Assembly (NCBI GenBank): GCA_029262895.1
Contig: JAJCYM010000040.1
Location: 1-64,000, forward strand
Reading direction: 5' to 3'
DNA length: 64,000 nucleotides
From: Roseivirga sp.
GTDB lineage: Bacteria; Bacteroidota; Bacteroidia; Cytophagales; Cyclobacteriaceae
A program made the position numbers and the translations under genes. Shown here piece after piece: positions 36,715 through 46,023 of the stretch (position 1 is the first letter of the stretch; each line of letters begins with the position of its first letter). The notes under the pieces are model-generated. The model had not been told where the DNA came from. It searched no databases and worked only from the letters and a program-made list of their open reading frames with translations.

Positions 36715-37161
36715 ATGGCACTATCTATTTTTTCAGATGAACATTTCATGGGAGAAGCGCTGAAACAGGCCCAGCTTGCTTTTGAACAGGATGAAGTGCC
36801 GGTAGGCGCAGTAGTGGTTGCCGAAAACCGTATTATAGCACGGGCACATAATCAAACTGAAAAGCTGAATGATGTGACCGCACATGCGGAGATGTTGGCA
36901 CTTACTTCTGCTTTCAACTACCTCGGCAGTAAGTATTTGAATGAGTGCAGGCTATATGTGACACTCGAACCTTGTGTGATGTGCGCGGGAGCTCAATACT
37001 GGGCTCAATTAGGAAAACTTGTCTATGGAGCTGCCGATGAAAAGAGAGGTTTTTTAATACATGAAAAAAAATTACTGCATCCCAGAACGGAAGTGGTTTC
37101 AGGGTTGTTGAAAGAAGAAAGTGAAGCTTTACTAAAGCAATTTTTTTCTAAGCTTAGATAA
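36715..37161 (+). CDS. tadA: tRNA adenosine(34) deaminase
   Basis: This zinc enzyme converts A34 to inosine in tRNA-Arg(ACG). The CDA-fold zinc site is HAEMLALTSA (about residues 58-67) plus EPCVMCAGAQYWAQLG (PCxxC at about 89). VPVGAVVV precedes, as usual. Length of 148 is normal. Guanine deaminase is less likely given the short length and tRNA-type EPCVMCAGA. It starts at an ATG 30 bases from aspS and is followed by sod after 42 bases. Confidence 0.9.
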   Translation: MALSIFSDEHFMGEALKQAQLAFEQDEVPVGAVVVAENRIIARAHNQTEKLNDVTAHAEMLALTSAFNYLGSKYLNECRLYVTLEPCVMCAGAQYWAQLGKLVYGAADEKRGFLIHEKKLLHPRTEVVSGLLKEESEALLKQFFSKLR

Positions 37162-37203
37162 TGCTTATTTTGAATCAATGTTTAACTCATAACAACATAA
37201 ACT

Positions 37204-37809
37204 ATGGCTTTTGAACTACCAGATTTACCATATGCAAAGGATGCCCTTGAACCGAATATAGATACCAGAACGATGGAAATCCATCATGACAAACACCATG
37301 CAGGTTATACCAATAACTTGAATGCTGCGATTACCGGTACCGAGATGGAAGGAAAGAGCATCGAAGAACTTTTGGCCAATCACACCGACAATAGTGCGGT
37401 CAGGAACAATGGCGGTGGCTATTATAATCATGATTTGTTTTGGAAGGTAATGTCTCCTAACGGTGGAGGAGCACCTTCTGCCGATTTGGCCGATGCCATA
37501 AACAGCGCCTTTGGCTCCTTTGATGAATTCAAAGCTGCATTTTCCAAGGCCGCTGCAACTCGCTTCGGCTCTGGTTGGGCCTGGCTTTGTGTGCATCCGG
37601 GAGGTAAGGTTGATGTATGCTCATCTCCAAACCAGGATAATCCATTGATGCCAGATGTTGGCTGCGGTGGAACGCCAATACTCGGCCTTGATGTTTGGGA
37701 ACATGCCTATTACCTCAACTATCAAAACAGACGGCCAGACTATATTGCTGCATTCTTCAATGTGATCAATTGGGATGAGGTAGCCTCAAGATATGCTGCT
37801 GGAAAATAA
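37204..37809 (+). CDS. Superoxide dismutase, Fe/Mn type
   Basis: This is a cytoplasmic superoxide dismutase. The N-terminal metal ligands are in [17 protein letters not shown] (His about 27) and [15 protein letters not shown] (His about 79). The C-terminal ligands are in [19 protein letters not shown] (Asp and His about 161-165). [13 protein letters not shown] is as in the Mn/cambialistic branch. Length of 201 is normal and no signal peptide is present. A strong hairpin terminator follows 23 bases after the stop. Confidence 0.97.
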   Translation: MAFELPDLPYAKDALEPNIDTRTMEIHHDKHHAGYTNNLNAAITGTEMEGKSIEELLANHTDNSAVRNNGGGYYNHDLFWKVMSPNGGGAPSADLADAINSAFGSFDEFKAAFSKAAATRFGSGWAWLCVHPGGKVDVCSSPNQDNPLMPDVGCGGTPILGLDVWEHAYYLNYQNRRPDYIAAFFNVINWDEVASRYAAGK

Positions 37810-37832
37810 TTAGGAGTAACTAAGAACTGATT

Positions 37833-37860
37833 AAAGAGCCATCAAATTTGATGGCTCTTT
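37833..37860 (+). terminator. Rho-independent-type terminator after sod
   Basis: This is a perfect 28-base palindrome: stem AAAGAGCCATCA, loop AATT, complement TGATGGCTCTTT, then a short T-rich tail. It lies 23 bases after the sod stop. The A-tract on the other side could let it work in both directions, but no minus-strand gene ends here. Confidence 0.85.
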
Positions 37861-38105
37861 CTGTATACATCAATATTCTCCATTTGAGGAATGATTTAGG
37901 TACGTTATTGCAGGAGAGTCAAGAGAGGGACTACGGTCAAAACGCAATTCACTCAGTTATTAGGTATTCAAGATGGCTATATTCAAGTAATTATGAGATT
38001 GGCCAAGACTTATTATTTGGCAACGGAGTATGGTAGTTTGAAAGAGTTATTTAACTTGATAATAAGCAAACAAGAAGAACAGATTGTGTTTAAAGAAAGT
38101 GGGCA
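37861..38105. other. Intergenic region before the DUF3857 gene
   Basis: About 245 bases between the sod terminator and the DUF3857 gene. A 62-codon reading frame at 37848-38036 starts inside the terminator stem and has no recognisable features, so I do not call it. No convincing TAnnTTTG element is seen; the promoter of the downstream gene must lie here. Confidence 0.5.
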
Positions 38106-40013
38106 ATGAAAAGATTGACATTGATGATATTCGGCTTTTGTTGTGCTTTTTCTTTGAGTGCACAGAAGTATCCCGTGTCAGACATAGCATCTGAGTTAAA
38201 GAAGGGGGCAGATATTGTGATCCGCAATTCAGTTCAGGATTTGAATATTATTAACCTGGAGAGAGGGGTTTACAAGGAAAGTATCGCCATTACAGTTTTG
38301 AATTCAGAGGGCTTTGAGTTTGCCGTTTTTAGCGAGAGTTATGATAAGCTTTCGAAGCTCAAGAACATAGCCATCTCTTATTATGATAAAGAGGGAAAGC
38401 TGATTAAGAAAGTAAAGAAGGGAGATATTGAAGACTACAACATCACATCGAGTGGCTCAATTTACGATGATAACCGAATGAAATATTATGAGCCTTCGGA
38501 GTATGCTTATCCTTTCACCATCGAGTACTCTTATAGTAGCCAGTTTGAATCTACAGCCTACTTTCAGCCATTCAACCCACAATTTGTAGATGGAATCTCT
38601 GTTGAGAAGGCTTCTTATTCCGCTACAGTGCCTCAAGGGTATCAATTACGTTTTAAAGAGCTTAATGGTATTGAGCCTCATACTTTTTCTGAGTCTGAAG
38701 ATGGAGATACCTATAAGTGGGAGATAAAGAATCAAGCAACAATAAAAAAAGTATACGCAGGAAAAGCTGCCAGATATCGAGGACAGCATGTTAAACTGGG
38801 GCCATCCAAATTTGTAATGGAAGGTTATGAGGGAGATTTGTCAACCTGGAAGGAATTTGGTGCCTGGCAGGTAAAGTTGAATCAAGGTCGAGACGAAATT
38901 TCTGATAAGGTTAAAAAGGAGATTGATGAATTATTATTGGGAATTGATAATCCCAGAGAGAAGACCAGATTAATCTATCAGTACTTACAGAGGAATACAC
39001 GGTATGTGAGTATTCAGTTGGGAATAGGTGGTTTTCAGCCGTTTGATGCCATGAATGTTATAGAGAATGGTTATGGCGACTGCAAGGCACTATCAAATTT
39101 CACGTATAGCCTTTTAAAATATGCCGGAATCCTCTCCCACTTTGTTGTGATAAAAGCCGGACCTGATGAAGAAGACATTGATGTGGATTTCCCAAGTTTT
39201 CAGTTTAACCATGTCATTGTAGCGGTGCCTATGGAAAAGGACACGGTTTGGCTGGAATGCACTAGTCAAAAGGCGCCATTTAACTTTTTAGGTAGCTTCA
39301 CTGATGATAGGCATGCCCTAATGATTACCGATGAAGGGGGAGTAATTGTAAAAACGCCAGAGTATGAAGAGAAGGTCAACACCCAACGGAGGGTGGCCGA
39401 GGTGAATGTTGACGCTGAGGGTAACATTAGTGCCAAGGTCAAAACCACCTTTAAAGGAAGACAGTTTGATGATCACTACCACAGAGCAAAATGGGGTAAA
39501 GAAGATCAAAAAAAGTATCTGTTGAATGTTATTGACCTGCCCGCCTTTGATCTTAAGTCTTTCTCTTATGAAGAGAACAGAGAAACAGAAATACCATTTT
39601 TACAAGAAGAGATCAATTTGCAGGTGAGGAAGTATGCTACCAAAAGCGGGAAAAGACTCTTTTTGGTTCCTAATTTGTTAAACAGGTCGAGGAAGGATCC
39701 CCCGAAAGATGATAGTAGAGAAACATCAATTATTGTCAAGTATGGCTATGAGGATGTTGATTCGGTGAGTTATACTCTACCAGAGAACTATCGTTTGGAA
39801 TTTCAATTGGAAGACGTTGAGGTGAGTACTGAGTTTGGAGAATACAAATTGTCTTATAAGTTTGATCCTGAAACCAACCAGCTAAAATTTACCAGGTATC
39901 TGCTGGTGAAAGAGGGTGAATTTCCTGCTGAATCCTACAAAGATTTTAGAGATTTTTTCAGAAAAGTGAGAAGGTCTGATGTCTCCAAACTGGTCTTGAT
40001 TGGAGAGACCTGA
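38106..40013 (+). CDS. DUF3857 / transglutaminase-like secreted protein
   Basis: This is a secreted protein common in Bacteroidota with unknown substrate. The signal peptide ends at SLSAQ (residue 19). A DUF3857 beta-domain covers about 45-210 (VYKESIAITVLNSEGFEF). The transglutaminase-like core is at about 270-400, with Cys in NGYGDCKALSNFTYSLLKYA, His in FQFNHVIVAVPME and Glu/Cys in TVWLECTSQKAP. A C-terminal beta-rich domain follows. The usual LDPT Asp is replaced by WLECTS, a frequent variant in the phylum. It is transcribed alone and convergent with uvrB after 8 bases. Confidence 0.9.
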   Translation: MKRLTLMIFGFCCAFSLSAQKYPVSDIASELKKGADIVIRNSVQDLNIINLERGVYKESIAITVLNSEGFEFAVFSESYDKLSKLKNIAISYYDKEGKLIKKVKKGDIEDYNITSSGSIYDDNRMKYYEPSEYAYPFTIEYSYSSQFESTAYFQPFNPQFVDGISVEKASYSATVPQGYQLRFKELNGIEPHTFSESEDGDTYKWEIKNQATIKKVYAGKAARYRGQHVKLGPSKFVMEGYEGDLSTWKEFGAWQVKLNQGRDEISDKVKKEIDELLLGIDNPREKTRLIYQYLQRNTRYVSIQLGIGGFQPFDAMNVIENGYGDCKALSNFTYSLLKYAGILSHFVVIKAGPDEEDIDVDFPSFQFNHVIVAVPMEKDTVWLECTSQKAPFNFLGSFTDDRHALMITDEGGVIVKTPEYEEKVNTQRRVAEVNVDAEGNISAKVKTTFKGRQFDDHYHRAKWGKEDQKKYLLNVIDLPAFDLKSFSYEENRETEIPFLQEEINLQVRKYATKSGKRLFLVPNLLNRSRKDPPKDDSRETSIIVKYGYEDVDSVSYTLPENYRLEFQLEDVEVSTEFGEYKLSYKFDPETNQLKFTRYLLVKEGEFPAESYKDFRDFFRKVRRSDVSKLVLIGET

Positions 40014-40021
40014 GTTTTCAT

Positions 40022-42046
40022 TTAACCCTTGGATTTAATCAGTTCTTTCAATTCAGTCAGTTCATCTCGTAGCCTGGCAGCTTCAATAAAATCTAGCTCT
40101 TTGGCGGCTTTTTCCATAGACTTCTGAGTGGCCTTCACCATTTTCTCCAGGCCTGGTTTATCCATATAGGCAACTACTGGATCTGCGGCAACAGATTGAG
40201 AATCACTTTCGACATAATAGTTCTTTTTGCCCTTTCTGGAGTCCGCGATACTCGTTTGACCCATGATGGCCTCTTTCGATTTTTTGATGGTCTTTGGCGT
40301 AATGCCGTGCTCAATGTTATATGCCATTTGACGACTGCGCCTTCTATTCGTCTCGTCAATGGCTTGCTGCATAGAATGCGTCATTTTATCGGCATACATA
40401 ATCACCATGCCGTTCTCATTTCGTGCGGCTCTCCCAATAGTCTGCACCAGGGAACGCTCATTTCTAAGAAAGCCTTCCTTATCAGCATCTAAAATAGTAA
40501 CCAATGAAACTTCCGGAAGGTCCAGACCCTCTCTCAACAAGTTCACCCCAACAAGTACGTCAAAAACACCAAGTCGCAACTCTCGCAAGATTTCCACACG
40601 ATCCAAGGGTTTCACTTCAGAATGGATATATCGACATTTGACATCTGCACGCTCAAGATATCGGGTCAGCTCTTCAGCCATTCTTTTGGTTAAGGTGGTG
40701 ACAAGTACACGCTCCTCTTTTTTAACCCTGATGTCAATTTCGTCTAATAGGTCATCAATCTGATTTAGACTCGGACGTACTTCGATTACGGGATCAAGAA
40801 GCCCGGTAGGTCTGATGACCTGTTCCACCACAATGCCTTCAGACTTTGTTAGTTCATACTCGGCAGGTGTTGCACTGACGTAGACAGTTTGCGTGGCGAG
40901 TGCTTCAAACTCATCAAACTTCAGTGGTCTGTTGTCCAATGCGGAGGGAAGCCTGAAACCATATTCTACCAAATTCTCCTTTCTGGAACGATCTCCACCC
41001 CACATGGCCCGCACCTGAGGTACGGTCACATGACTTTCATCAATCACCATTAAGAAGTCATCTGGAAAGTAATCTAGCAAACAGAAGGGGCGCTGCCCTG
41101 CACTTCTTCTGTCAAAATAGCGTGAATAATTCTCCACACCTGAGCAGTAGCCAAGCTCTCGCATCATTTCCATATCAAACTCAGTGCGTTCTTTCAATCG
41201 TTTGGCTTCTAGAAAACGCCTTTCCAGTTCATAGTGATCCAGTCGTTCCACCAGGTCATCCTGAATTTCCTTAATCGCAGTGTGGAGCACATCCTTGCCA
41301 GTGACAAAAAGGTTGGCTGGGAAGATCGTGATGATTTTTTCGTCAGATATCTTTGTTCCTGTAACAGGATCAACCCTTTGAATGGCCTCAATCTCATCCC
41401 CCCAAAAGTAGATGCGATAGGCAAAGTCGCCATATGCGATAAATATATCTACGCTGTCTCCTTTTACTCGGAAGGTCCCTCGTTTGAATTCCGCTTCTGT
41501 TCGGCTGTATAGGATATCCACGAGGGCAAAGAGCAACTTGTTTCTCGAGACAGTATCTCCAACCTCAAGTCGCACTACATTTTTGCCGAATTCATCCGGG
41601 TTTCCAATACCGTAGATACAGGAAACAGATGCAACAACGATAACATCCCTTCTTCCTGTCAATAAGGAAGAAGTGGCCGAAAGCCTAAGCTTCTCAATCT
41701 CATCATTAATGGAAAGGTCCTTTTCTATATATAGATTACTATTTGGAATAAAGGCCTCAGGCTGATAATAGTCATAGTAAGAGACAAAATACTCAACAGC
41801 ATTGTCTGGAAAGAACTGTTTGAATTCACCAAAGAGCTGGGCAGCCAATGTTTTATTATGACTTAATATCAAGGTTGGACGTTGGGTTTCCTGGATCAGG
41901 TTGGCGATGGTAAAGGTTTTACCAGAACCCGTGACACCAAGCAACACTTGGTTAGGTTCATTATCTTCTATGCCCTGCTTTAATTGAGCGATGGCCTCAG
42001 GTTGGTCTCCTGTCGGTTCGAATTCAGCCGTGATTTTGAAGTCCAT
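40022..42046 (-). CDS. uvrB: Excinuclease ABC subunit B
   Basis: This is the damage-verifying helicase of nucleotide excision repair. Walker A is LGVTGSGKTFTIANLIQ. The beta-hairpin that probes DNA is YYDYYQPEAFIP. Helicase motifs include MVIDESHVTVPQVRAMWGGD, VYVSATPAEYEL and VGVNLLREGLDLPEVSL, then QTIGRAARN. The UVR domain for UvrC contact is at the C-terminus (EKAAKELDFIEAARLRDEL). Length of 674 is standard. It follows aroE by 39 bases, so may be read from the long minus-strand run. Confidence 0.98.
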   Translation of the reverse strand: MDFKITAEFEPTGDQPEAIAQLKQGIEDNEPNQVLLGVTGSGKTFTIANLIQETQRPTLILSHNKTLAAQLFGEFKQFFPDNAVEYFVSYYDYYQPEAFIPNSNLYIEKDLSINDEIEKLRLSATSSLLTGRRDVIVVASVSCIYGIGNPDEFGKNVVRLEVGDTVSRNKLLFALVDILYSRTEAEFKRGTFRVKGDSVDIFIAYGDFAYRIYFWGDEIEAIQRVDPVTGTKISDEKIITIFPANLFVTGKDVLHTAIKEIQDDLVERLDHYELERRFLEAKRLKERTEFDMEMMRELGYCSGVENYSRYFDRRSAGQRPFCLLDYFPDDFLMVIDESHVTVPQVRAMWGGDRSRKENLVEYGFRLPSALDNRPLKFDEFEALATQTVYVSATPAEYELTKSEGIVVEQVIRPTGLLDPVIEVRPSLNQIDDLLDEIDIRVKKEERVLVTTLTKRMAEELTRYLERADVKCRYIHSEVKPLDRVEILRELRLGVFDVLVGVNLLREGLDLPEVSLVTILDADKEGFLRNERSLVQTIGRAARNENGMVIMYADKMTHSMQQAIDETNRRRSRQMAYNIEHGITPKTIKKSKEAIMGQTSIADSRKGKKNYYVESDSQSVAADPVVAYMDKPGLEKMVKATQKSMEKAAKELDFIEAARLRDELTELKELIKSKG

Positions 42047-42085
42047 AAGTTTAAACTTACAAGATATTTCAACAATTGATACGGA

Positions 42086-42832
42086 TTATTGATTCCAAAT
42101 TTCCAAGGCTTTTTCCGCTTGTCCATGCAGCATTTCAAGGCCGTTTTTCACCCAGCAATTTTGATCAATACCTTTTTGCATAAAAGCAGTGATCAATGGA
42201 TTGTAGACAAGATCGAATAAGTAGTGATTTTCAGAAAGCTCAGTATAGGGGAGGTCCGGTAGTGCCCCTGTGTTTGGAGCCATGCCTAAGGGAGTTGTAT
42301 TGATGATGAGTTGTGAGGTGTTGAGGTGTTGAGGTGATGAGGTGTTAAGGTCTTCGTAGGACAGCTGGTCTTTGGTGGGTGTTCTTGAAACGCATTGGTT
42401 CTGAATATTCAAATCCTGAAGCACAGCCTTTACTGCCTTCGCTGCACCACCTGTTCCCAGAATCAGGGCTTTTTCGGGCATGGCTTTAGCGCCTAACCAT
42501 TTGATCAAAGACTCTTTGAAACCGTGATAATCCGTATTGTAGCCAATCAGTTTATCTCCCTTAATTTTTATGGTATTGACCGCTCCAATGGCTTCAGCTT
42601 TTGGATCTAACTCATGCAAAAATGGAAGCACCTGTTCTTTGTAGGGGATGGTAACGTTTAGTCCGACTAAATTTGGCTCGGAATTGATGAGCGAAGGAAG
42701 TTGATCAATAGACTCAATGGGAAGCAACTCATAAGAAGTGTCACTAATGCCTTCCTTCTCAAACTTTTCAGTAAAATATTTTTTAGAGAAAGAGTGACTT
42801 AGTGGATATCCGATAAGGCCGAATTTCCTCAT
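42086..42832 (-). CDS. aroE: Shikimate dehydrogenase
   Basis: This enzyme reduces 3-dehydroshikimate with NADPH in aromatic amino-acid synthesis. The substrate site is GYPLSHSFSKKYF and GLNVTIPYKE (Lys), with GAVNTIKIKGDKLIGYNTDY (Asp). The nucleotide fold is ALILGTGGAAKAVKAVL with VSRTP selecting NADPH. INTTPLGMAP and GLEMLHGQAEKALEIW end the protein. Length of 248 is normal. Residues about 160-172 (LNTSSPQHLNTS) are encoded by an octamer tandem repeat, see 42315-42354, which is unusual in a housekeeping gene. Confidence 0.96.
   Translation of the reverse strand: MRKFGLIGYPLSHSFSKKYFTEKFEKEGISDTSYELLPIESIDQLPSLINSEPNLVGLNVTIPYKEQVLPFLHELDPKAEAIGAVNTIKIKGDKLIGYNTDYHGFKESLIKWLGAKAMPEKALILGTGGAAKAVKAVLQDLNIQNQCVSRTPTKDQLSYEDLNTSSPQHLNTSQLIINTTPLGMAPNTGALPDLPYTELSENHYLFDLVYNPLITAFMQKGIDQNCWVKNGLEMLHGQAEKALEIWNQ
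42315..42354 (-). repeat. Octamer tandem repeat inside aroE
   Basis: On the plus strand GAGGTGTT occurs four times in a row with one substitution (GAGGTGAT in the third), followed by a degenerate fifth unit AAGGTCTT. It encodes LNTSSPQHLNTS on the minus strand. Loss or gain of one unit would shift the aroE reading frame. Confidence 0.85.
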
Positions 42833-42835
42833 GAT

Positions 42836-43774
42836 CTAGTCTTCAGCTTTCAATAATGAGGCAATCCTGTCTATGGCAAAAACTAACAGCAAACCACCTG
42901 CAGCAAACAAGACGGCCTGAAGGAAATAGGGTTCCAGACCTGTTTTGGCCAAGTATTCATTGGGCATCACATTGGCCTCTACAAGGGGCTTGACATCGCC
43001 ATGTCGGTCTACATAAGTTTTCAAAGCTTCCTTCCAAGGCCACACTTTGTTCAGCGACCCAAGCATAAAACCAGAAAGTACGGCAATGGTTAACTGATGA
43101 TATTTTTTGAACAGCCAACTCACTAACCTGCTGAAACTCAAAATGCCTACAATGCAGCCAAGAGCAAAGAATAGCAGATCCATGATTTTGAGTTCCTTGA
43201 TTGCAGTGAGCACATATTCATACTTACCAAAAAGCAAGAGAATAAAAGAACCGGAAATGCCCGGAAGGATCATGGCGCAAATAGCCACCGCCCCTGCAAT
43301 AAAAAGGAACCAGGAAGCCTCTGGTGTTTCTGCTGGAGAAAAGGCGGTAATAAAGTAGGCAAGCGTTGCTCCGACAATGATGCCCAGAAAGACGCCAACG
43401 TTCCAATGCTTAATTTCCTTTAGAACGATAAGGGCCGAGATAATAATAAGGCCAAAAAAGAATGACCAAACCTGAATAGGGTAGTCTGCTAAAAGACCGG
43501 TGATGACCTTGGCCAAAGTCACAACGCTGGTGGCTATACCCAAAAGCAAAGCGGTGAGGAAATTGCCATTGACATGCTTCCAAAGTGCTTTGATCTGGAA
43601 TTGCTTCAGGTAGTTTAACGCTTCAAGATTAATGCTATTAATGGAATTCAACAAGGTCTCGTAAATGCCTGTAATAAAGGCAATAGTACCTCCCGAAACT
43701 CCGGGTACTACATCTGCACCTCCCATACCAATACCTTTCAGGTAGATCAGAAAGTACTTCTTCAAATTCTCCAT
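42836..43774 (-). CDS. DUF368 membrane protein (PopT-type undecaprenyl phosphate transporter)
   Basis: This is a polytopic inner-membrane protein of about 8-10 segments. The family signature GMGGADVVPGVSGGTIAFITG is at the N-terminus and a second copy-like motif, AICAMILPGISGSFILLLFG, lies mid-protein, consistent with an inverted repeat of two halves. Members of this family (PopT) have been reported to return undecaprenyl phosphate across the membrane. That role would support recycling of the lipid carrier for the capsule locus. It overlaps the phosphosulfolactate synthase gene by 1 base (TAATG). Confidence 0.88.
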   Translation of the reverse strand: MENLKKYFLIYLKGIGMGGADVVPGVSGGTIAFITGIYETLLNSINSINLEALNYLKQFQIKALWKHVNGNFLTALLLGIATSVVTLAKVITGLLADYPIQVWSFFFGLIIISALIVLKEIKHWNVGVFLGIIVGATLAYFITAFSPAETPEASWFLFIAGAVAICAMILPGISGSFILLLFGKYEYVLTAIKELKIMDLLFFALGCIVGILSFSRLVSWLFKKYHQLTIAVLSGFMLGSLNKVWPWKEALKTYVDRHGDVKPLVEANVMPNEYLAKTGLEPYFLQAVLFAAGGLLLVFAIDRIASLLKAED

Positions 43775-44538
43775 TATTGGTTGTTGAGAAAATGATTGAA
43801 GGTATCTCCCCTCAATCCAAGTCGGATGGTTTCCAATGGGATCAGCTCGTTTGGAGCGATGTTACCAAGGTTCACATTGGTGCCCAAAAGTTTAATAAAC
43901 CAAACCTGTTGTGCTTTATGAGGGGCTTCCCAAATGATTTTTTCAAAAGGAATTTTAGTCAAAATCTCCTGAACCAAACCAGACCTGACTTCTCCGGTAG
44001 ACCTGAAAAGACCTACATTGCCTCCCTCACGAGCCTCACCAATCACTTTCCAGGCTCCGGCATCGAGCTCTTTTTGCATTAGTTCAATCCATTTGTATGG
44101 AGGGATGATTTTTTCTTCATCCTTTGAACCGACTTCTGAGAGTACGGTAACCTGTTCTGCAAGCTGGCTAATGTATTCGCATTTTTTGTCGTGATCTAAC
44201 TCTATTGAACCATCTGAAACCTCTACAAATGGCATCTCATACTTGTCCAGGATTTTGCGATAATCATCAAACTGATTTCTGACTATAAACGCCTCAAACA
44301 GTGTTCCTCCGAAGTAGTAGGGGATGCCTGCGGCTTTATAGATATCGAGCTTCTCTTTAAGATTGGGGGTGACATAAGACGTGGCCCAACCTAGTTTCAC
44401 AATGTCTACATGGTTACTGCAAACGCTCAGAAAGTCTTCTGTTTCTCTAATGCTCAGGCCCTTATCCATGACCATGGTAAAACCTTTATCACGAGGCTTC
44501 TGTGTCCTTTCGGGCACATCATTCAAAAAATAATGCAT
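43774..44538 (-). CDS. Phosphosulfolactate synthase (ComA family)
   Basis: This TIM-barrel enzyme joins sulfite to phosphoenolpyruvate to give (R)-phosphosulfolactate. Family features are KPRDKGFTMVMDKGLSIRET, VDIVKLGWATSYV, PYYFGGTLFEAFIV, VEVSDGSIEL and VIGEAREGGNVGLF, with LGNIAPNELIPLETIRLGLRG at the end. Length of 254 is normal. In methanogens it begins coenzyme M synthesis; in bacteria it is linked to sulfolactate and possibly to cysteate for sulfonolipids. The later enzymes (ComB, ComC) are not in the window. It is coupled to the DUF368 gene, and the TPR gene stops at the adjacent base. Confidence 0.9.
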   Translation of the reverse strand: MHYFLNDVPERTQKPRDKGFTMVMDKGLSIRETEDFLSVCSNHVDIVKLGWATSYVTPNLKEKLDIYKAAGIPYYFGGTLFEAFIVRNQFDDYRKILDKYEMPFVEVSDGSIELDHDKKCEYISQLAEQVTVLSEVGSKDEEKIIPPYKWIELMQKELDAGAWKVIGEAREGGNVGLFRSTGEVRSGLVQEILTKIPFEKIIWEAPHKAQQVWFIKLLGTNVNLGNIAPNELIPLETIRLGLRGDTFNHFLNNQ

Positions 44539-45942
44539 TCAGTTTTTGTTTCGGTACTGGTCGATAATCTTGAAGAGAGCCTTCTGAGTTTCCAGTTTCG
44601 GGAAGAATTCATACAGCACTTCGTGATTTTCGAAGTTCAAAATTAACGCATTTTCTAGATAATTAAAGGCTTCTTTGTAGCGTCCTGCATTTATTTGATA
44701 TACCGTCATCCGATACAGCAAATCGGAGTCATCAGGACTTTCTTCCATAGCTTTTTCAATCAGGTCAATTGCCTTCTCTGAATCACCTTGTTCGAAGTAA
44801 ATAAATGACCAATCCAGCCAGAGGTCAACATTGTTGGGTTCAAGCATGGCTGCTTCCTGATAGGCCTCAGCAGCCGAAACCACATTTCCGGTTTTGAATT
44901 CCGCTTCAGCTATCACTTGCCAGTAATTGGCGTTTTCAGGGTCAAGCTTTAGCGCTTTGTTCAAAAAATGAATGGCTTCGAAATATTTTTCCTGAGCAAC
45001 AAGGCAACAACCTATGCCGTACCAGGCATCCTCATAAAACTGATCGGTTTTTGCAGCTTTACGATAATATTTAATCGCTAGCTCATACTGCTCTAGTTTT
45101 TCATACGCTGCACCGATACAGCAATTGGTTTCTGAACTGGGGCCTTCATTTTTTAGCGTGTTCTTATATGCATTCAGAGCATCGGTGTACCTATCCAAAT
45201 TCATGTAAGAATTTCCCATATTAAAATAGGCCGAGGAGAAGGTGTCATCAATAACGATTGCAAAATCGTAGGCCTTTATGGCTTCCTCATAGTTTTCAAG
45301 TTTACTATACACGATTCCCAGGTTGTACCATGCATAACTTGAATAAGGATCTTTATCAATAAACTGTTTGTAGTATTCCACACTTCCTTCCAATTCACCA
45401 AGTACATCCAAGCAGTAGGCTAATTCATATAGCGCACTTTCGTGGTTGATGTTTGCCTCAATAGCCTTCTTGTAAGCTGTAATGGCCTCCTTAAATTTGG
45501 AGTTGGTTTGGTAGGTGAGCCCAATGTTATAGTATACCTCCGATTTGTCTTCGGCATAATCCAGGGTACTCGATAGAATTTCAACGGCCTCATCAAAGCG
45601 CCCCATAAATGAATAGAGGGATCCCTTGACTGTATTTAATTCAACATCATTTGGGTGCATATTTTGAGCATTCTCAATTACTTTCAATGCTTCTTCATAA
45701 GCCTCCTTGCCTATCAGGCTTTGTGCCATTAAAAGGCTGATTTCCTGGGAGTAAGGATACTGCTCATTGGCCAATCTACTTGCTTTTAAAGCGCGGCCGT
45801 ATTTGAGATGATCCAAGTAATATTGGATAATTACCTCAAACTCCATAACATCAAAAAAAGTGAAGTTTTGCTGCTTTAGCTGCTCCTCAAACCTTCTTAC
45901 CAACCCACGTTCCTCTTCTCTACTCGGATAGTCTTCCTGCAT
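44539..45942 (-). CDS. Tetratricopeptide repeat protein
   Basis: This is a soluble helical scaffold with about eleven consecutive 34-residue TPR units from residue 45 to 440. The pattern W/Y-x2-LG-x2-Y-x8-A is clear, for example AWYNLGIVYSKLENYEEAIK, AYFNMGNSYMNLDRYTDALN and AWYGIGCCLVAQEKYFEAIH. No signal peptide or membrane segment is seen. Partner proteins are not evident. It stops directly before the phosphosulfolactate synthase ATG, so the genes are tightly linked. Widespread in Bacteroidota at this kind of location. Confidence 0.92.
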   Translation of the reverse strand: MQEDYPSREEERGLVRRFEEQLKQQNFTFFDVMEFEVIIQYYLDHLKYGRALKASRLANEQYPYSQEISLLMAQSLIGKEAYEEALKVIENAQNMHPNDVELNTVKGSLYSFMGRFDEAVEILSSTLDYAEDKSEVYYNIGLTYQTNSKFKEAITAYKKAIEANINHESALYELAYCLDVLGELEGSVEYYKQFIDKDPYSSYAWYNLGIVYSKLENYEEAIKAYDFAIVIDDTFSSAYFNMGNSYMNLDRYTDALNAYKNTLKNEGPSSETNCCIGAAYEKLEQYELAIKYYRKAAKTDQFYEDAWYGIGCCLVAQEKYFEAIHFLNKALKLDPENANYWQVIAEAEFKTGNVVSAAEAYQEAAMLEPNNVDLWLDWSFIYFEQGDSEKAIDLIEKAMEESPDDSDLLYRMTVYQINAGRYKEAFNYLENALILNFENHEVLYEFFPKLETQKALFKIIDQYRNKN

Positions 45943-46023
45943 GCAATTGTGTTAGAATTGTAGACTTAAAATAGTGAAATCTTGTACTTGAAACTATGAA
46001 CGCTATTAAAAAATTTCATTTTG

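Noticed and set aside
37848-38036. 62-codon plus-strand reading frame after sod
   Set aside because: It starts inside the terminator stem, has no family features and no start signal; chance frame.
40359-40763. 134-codon plus-strand frame opposite uvrB
   Set aside because: A Ser/Arg/Thr-rich antisense frame of a conserved gene; not supported.
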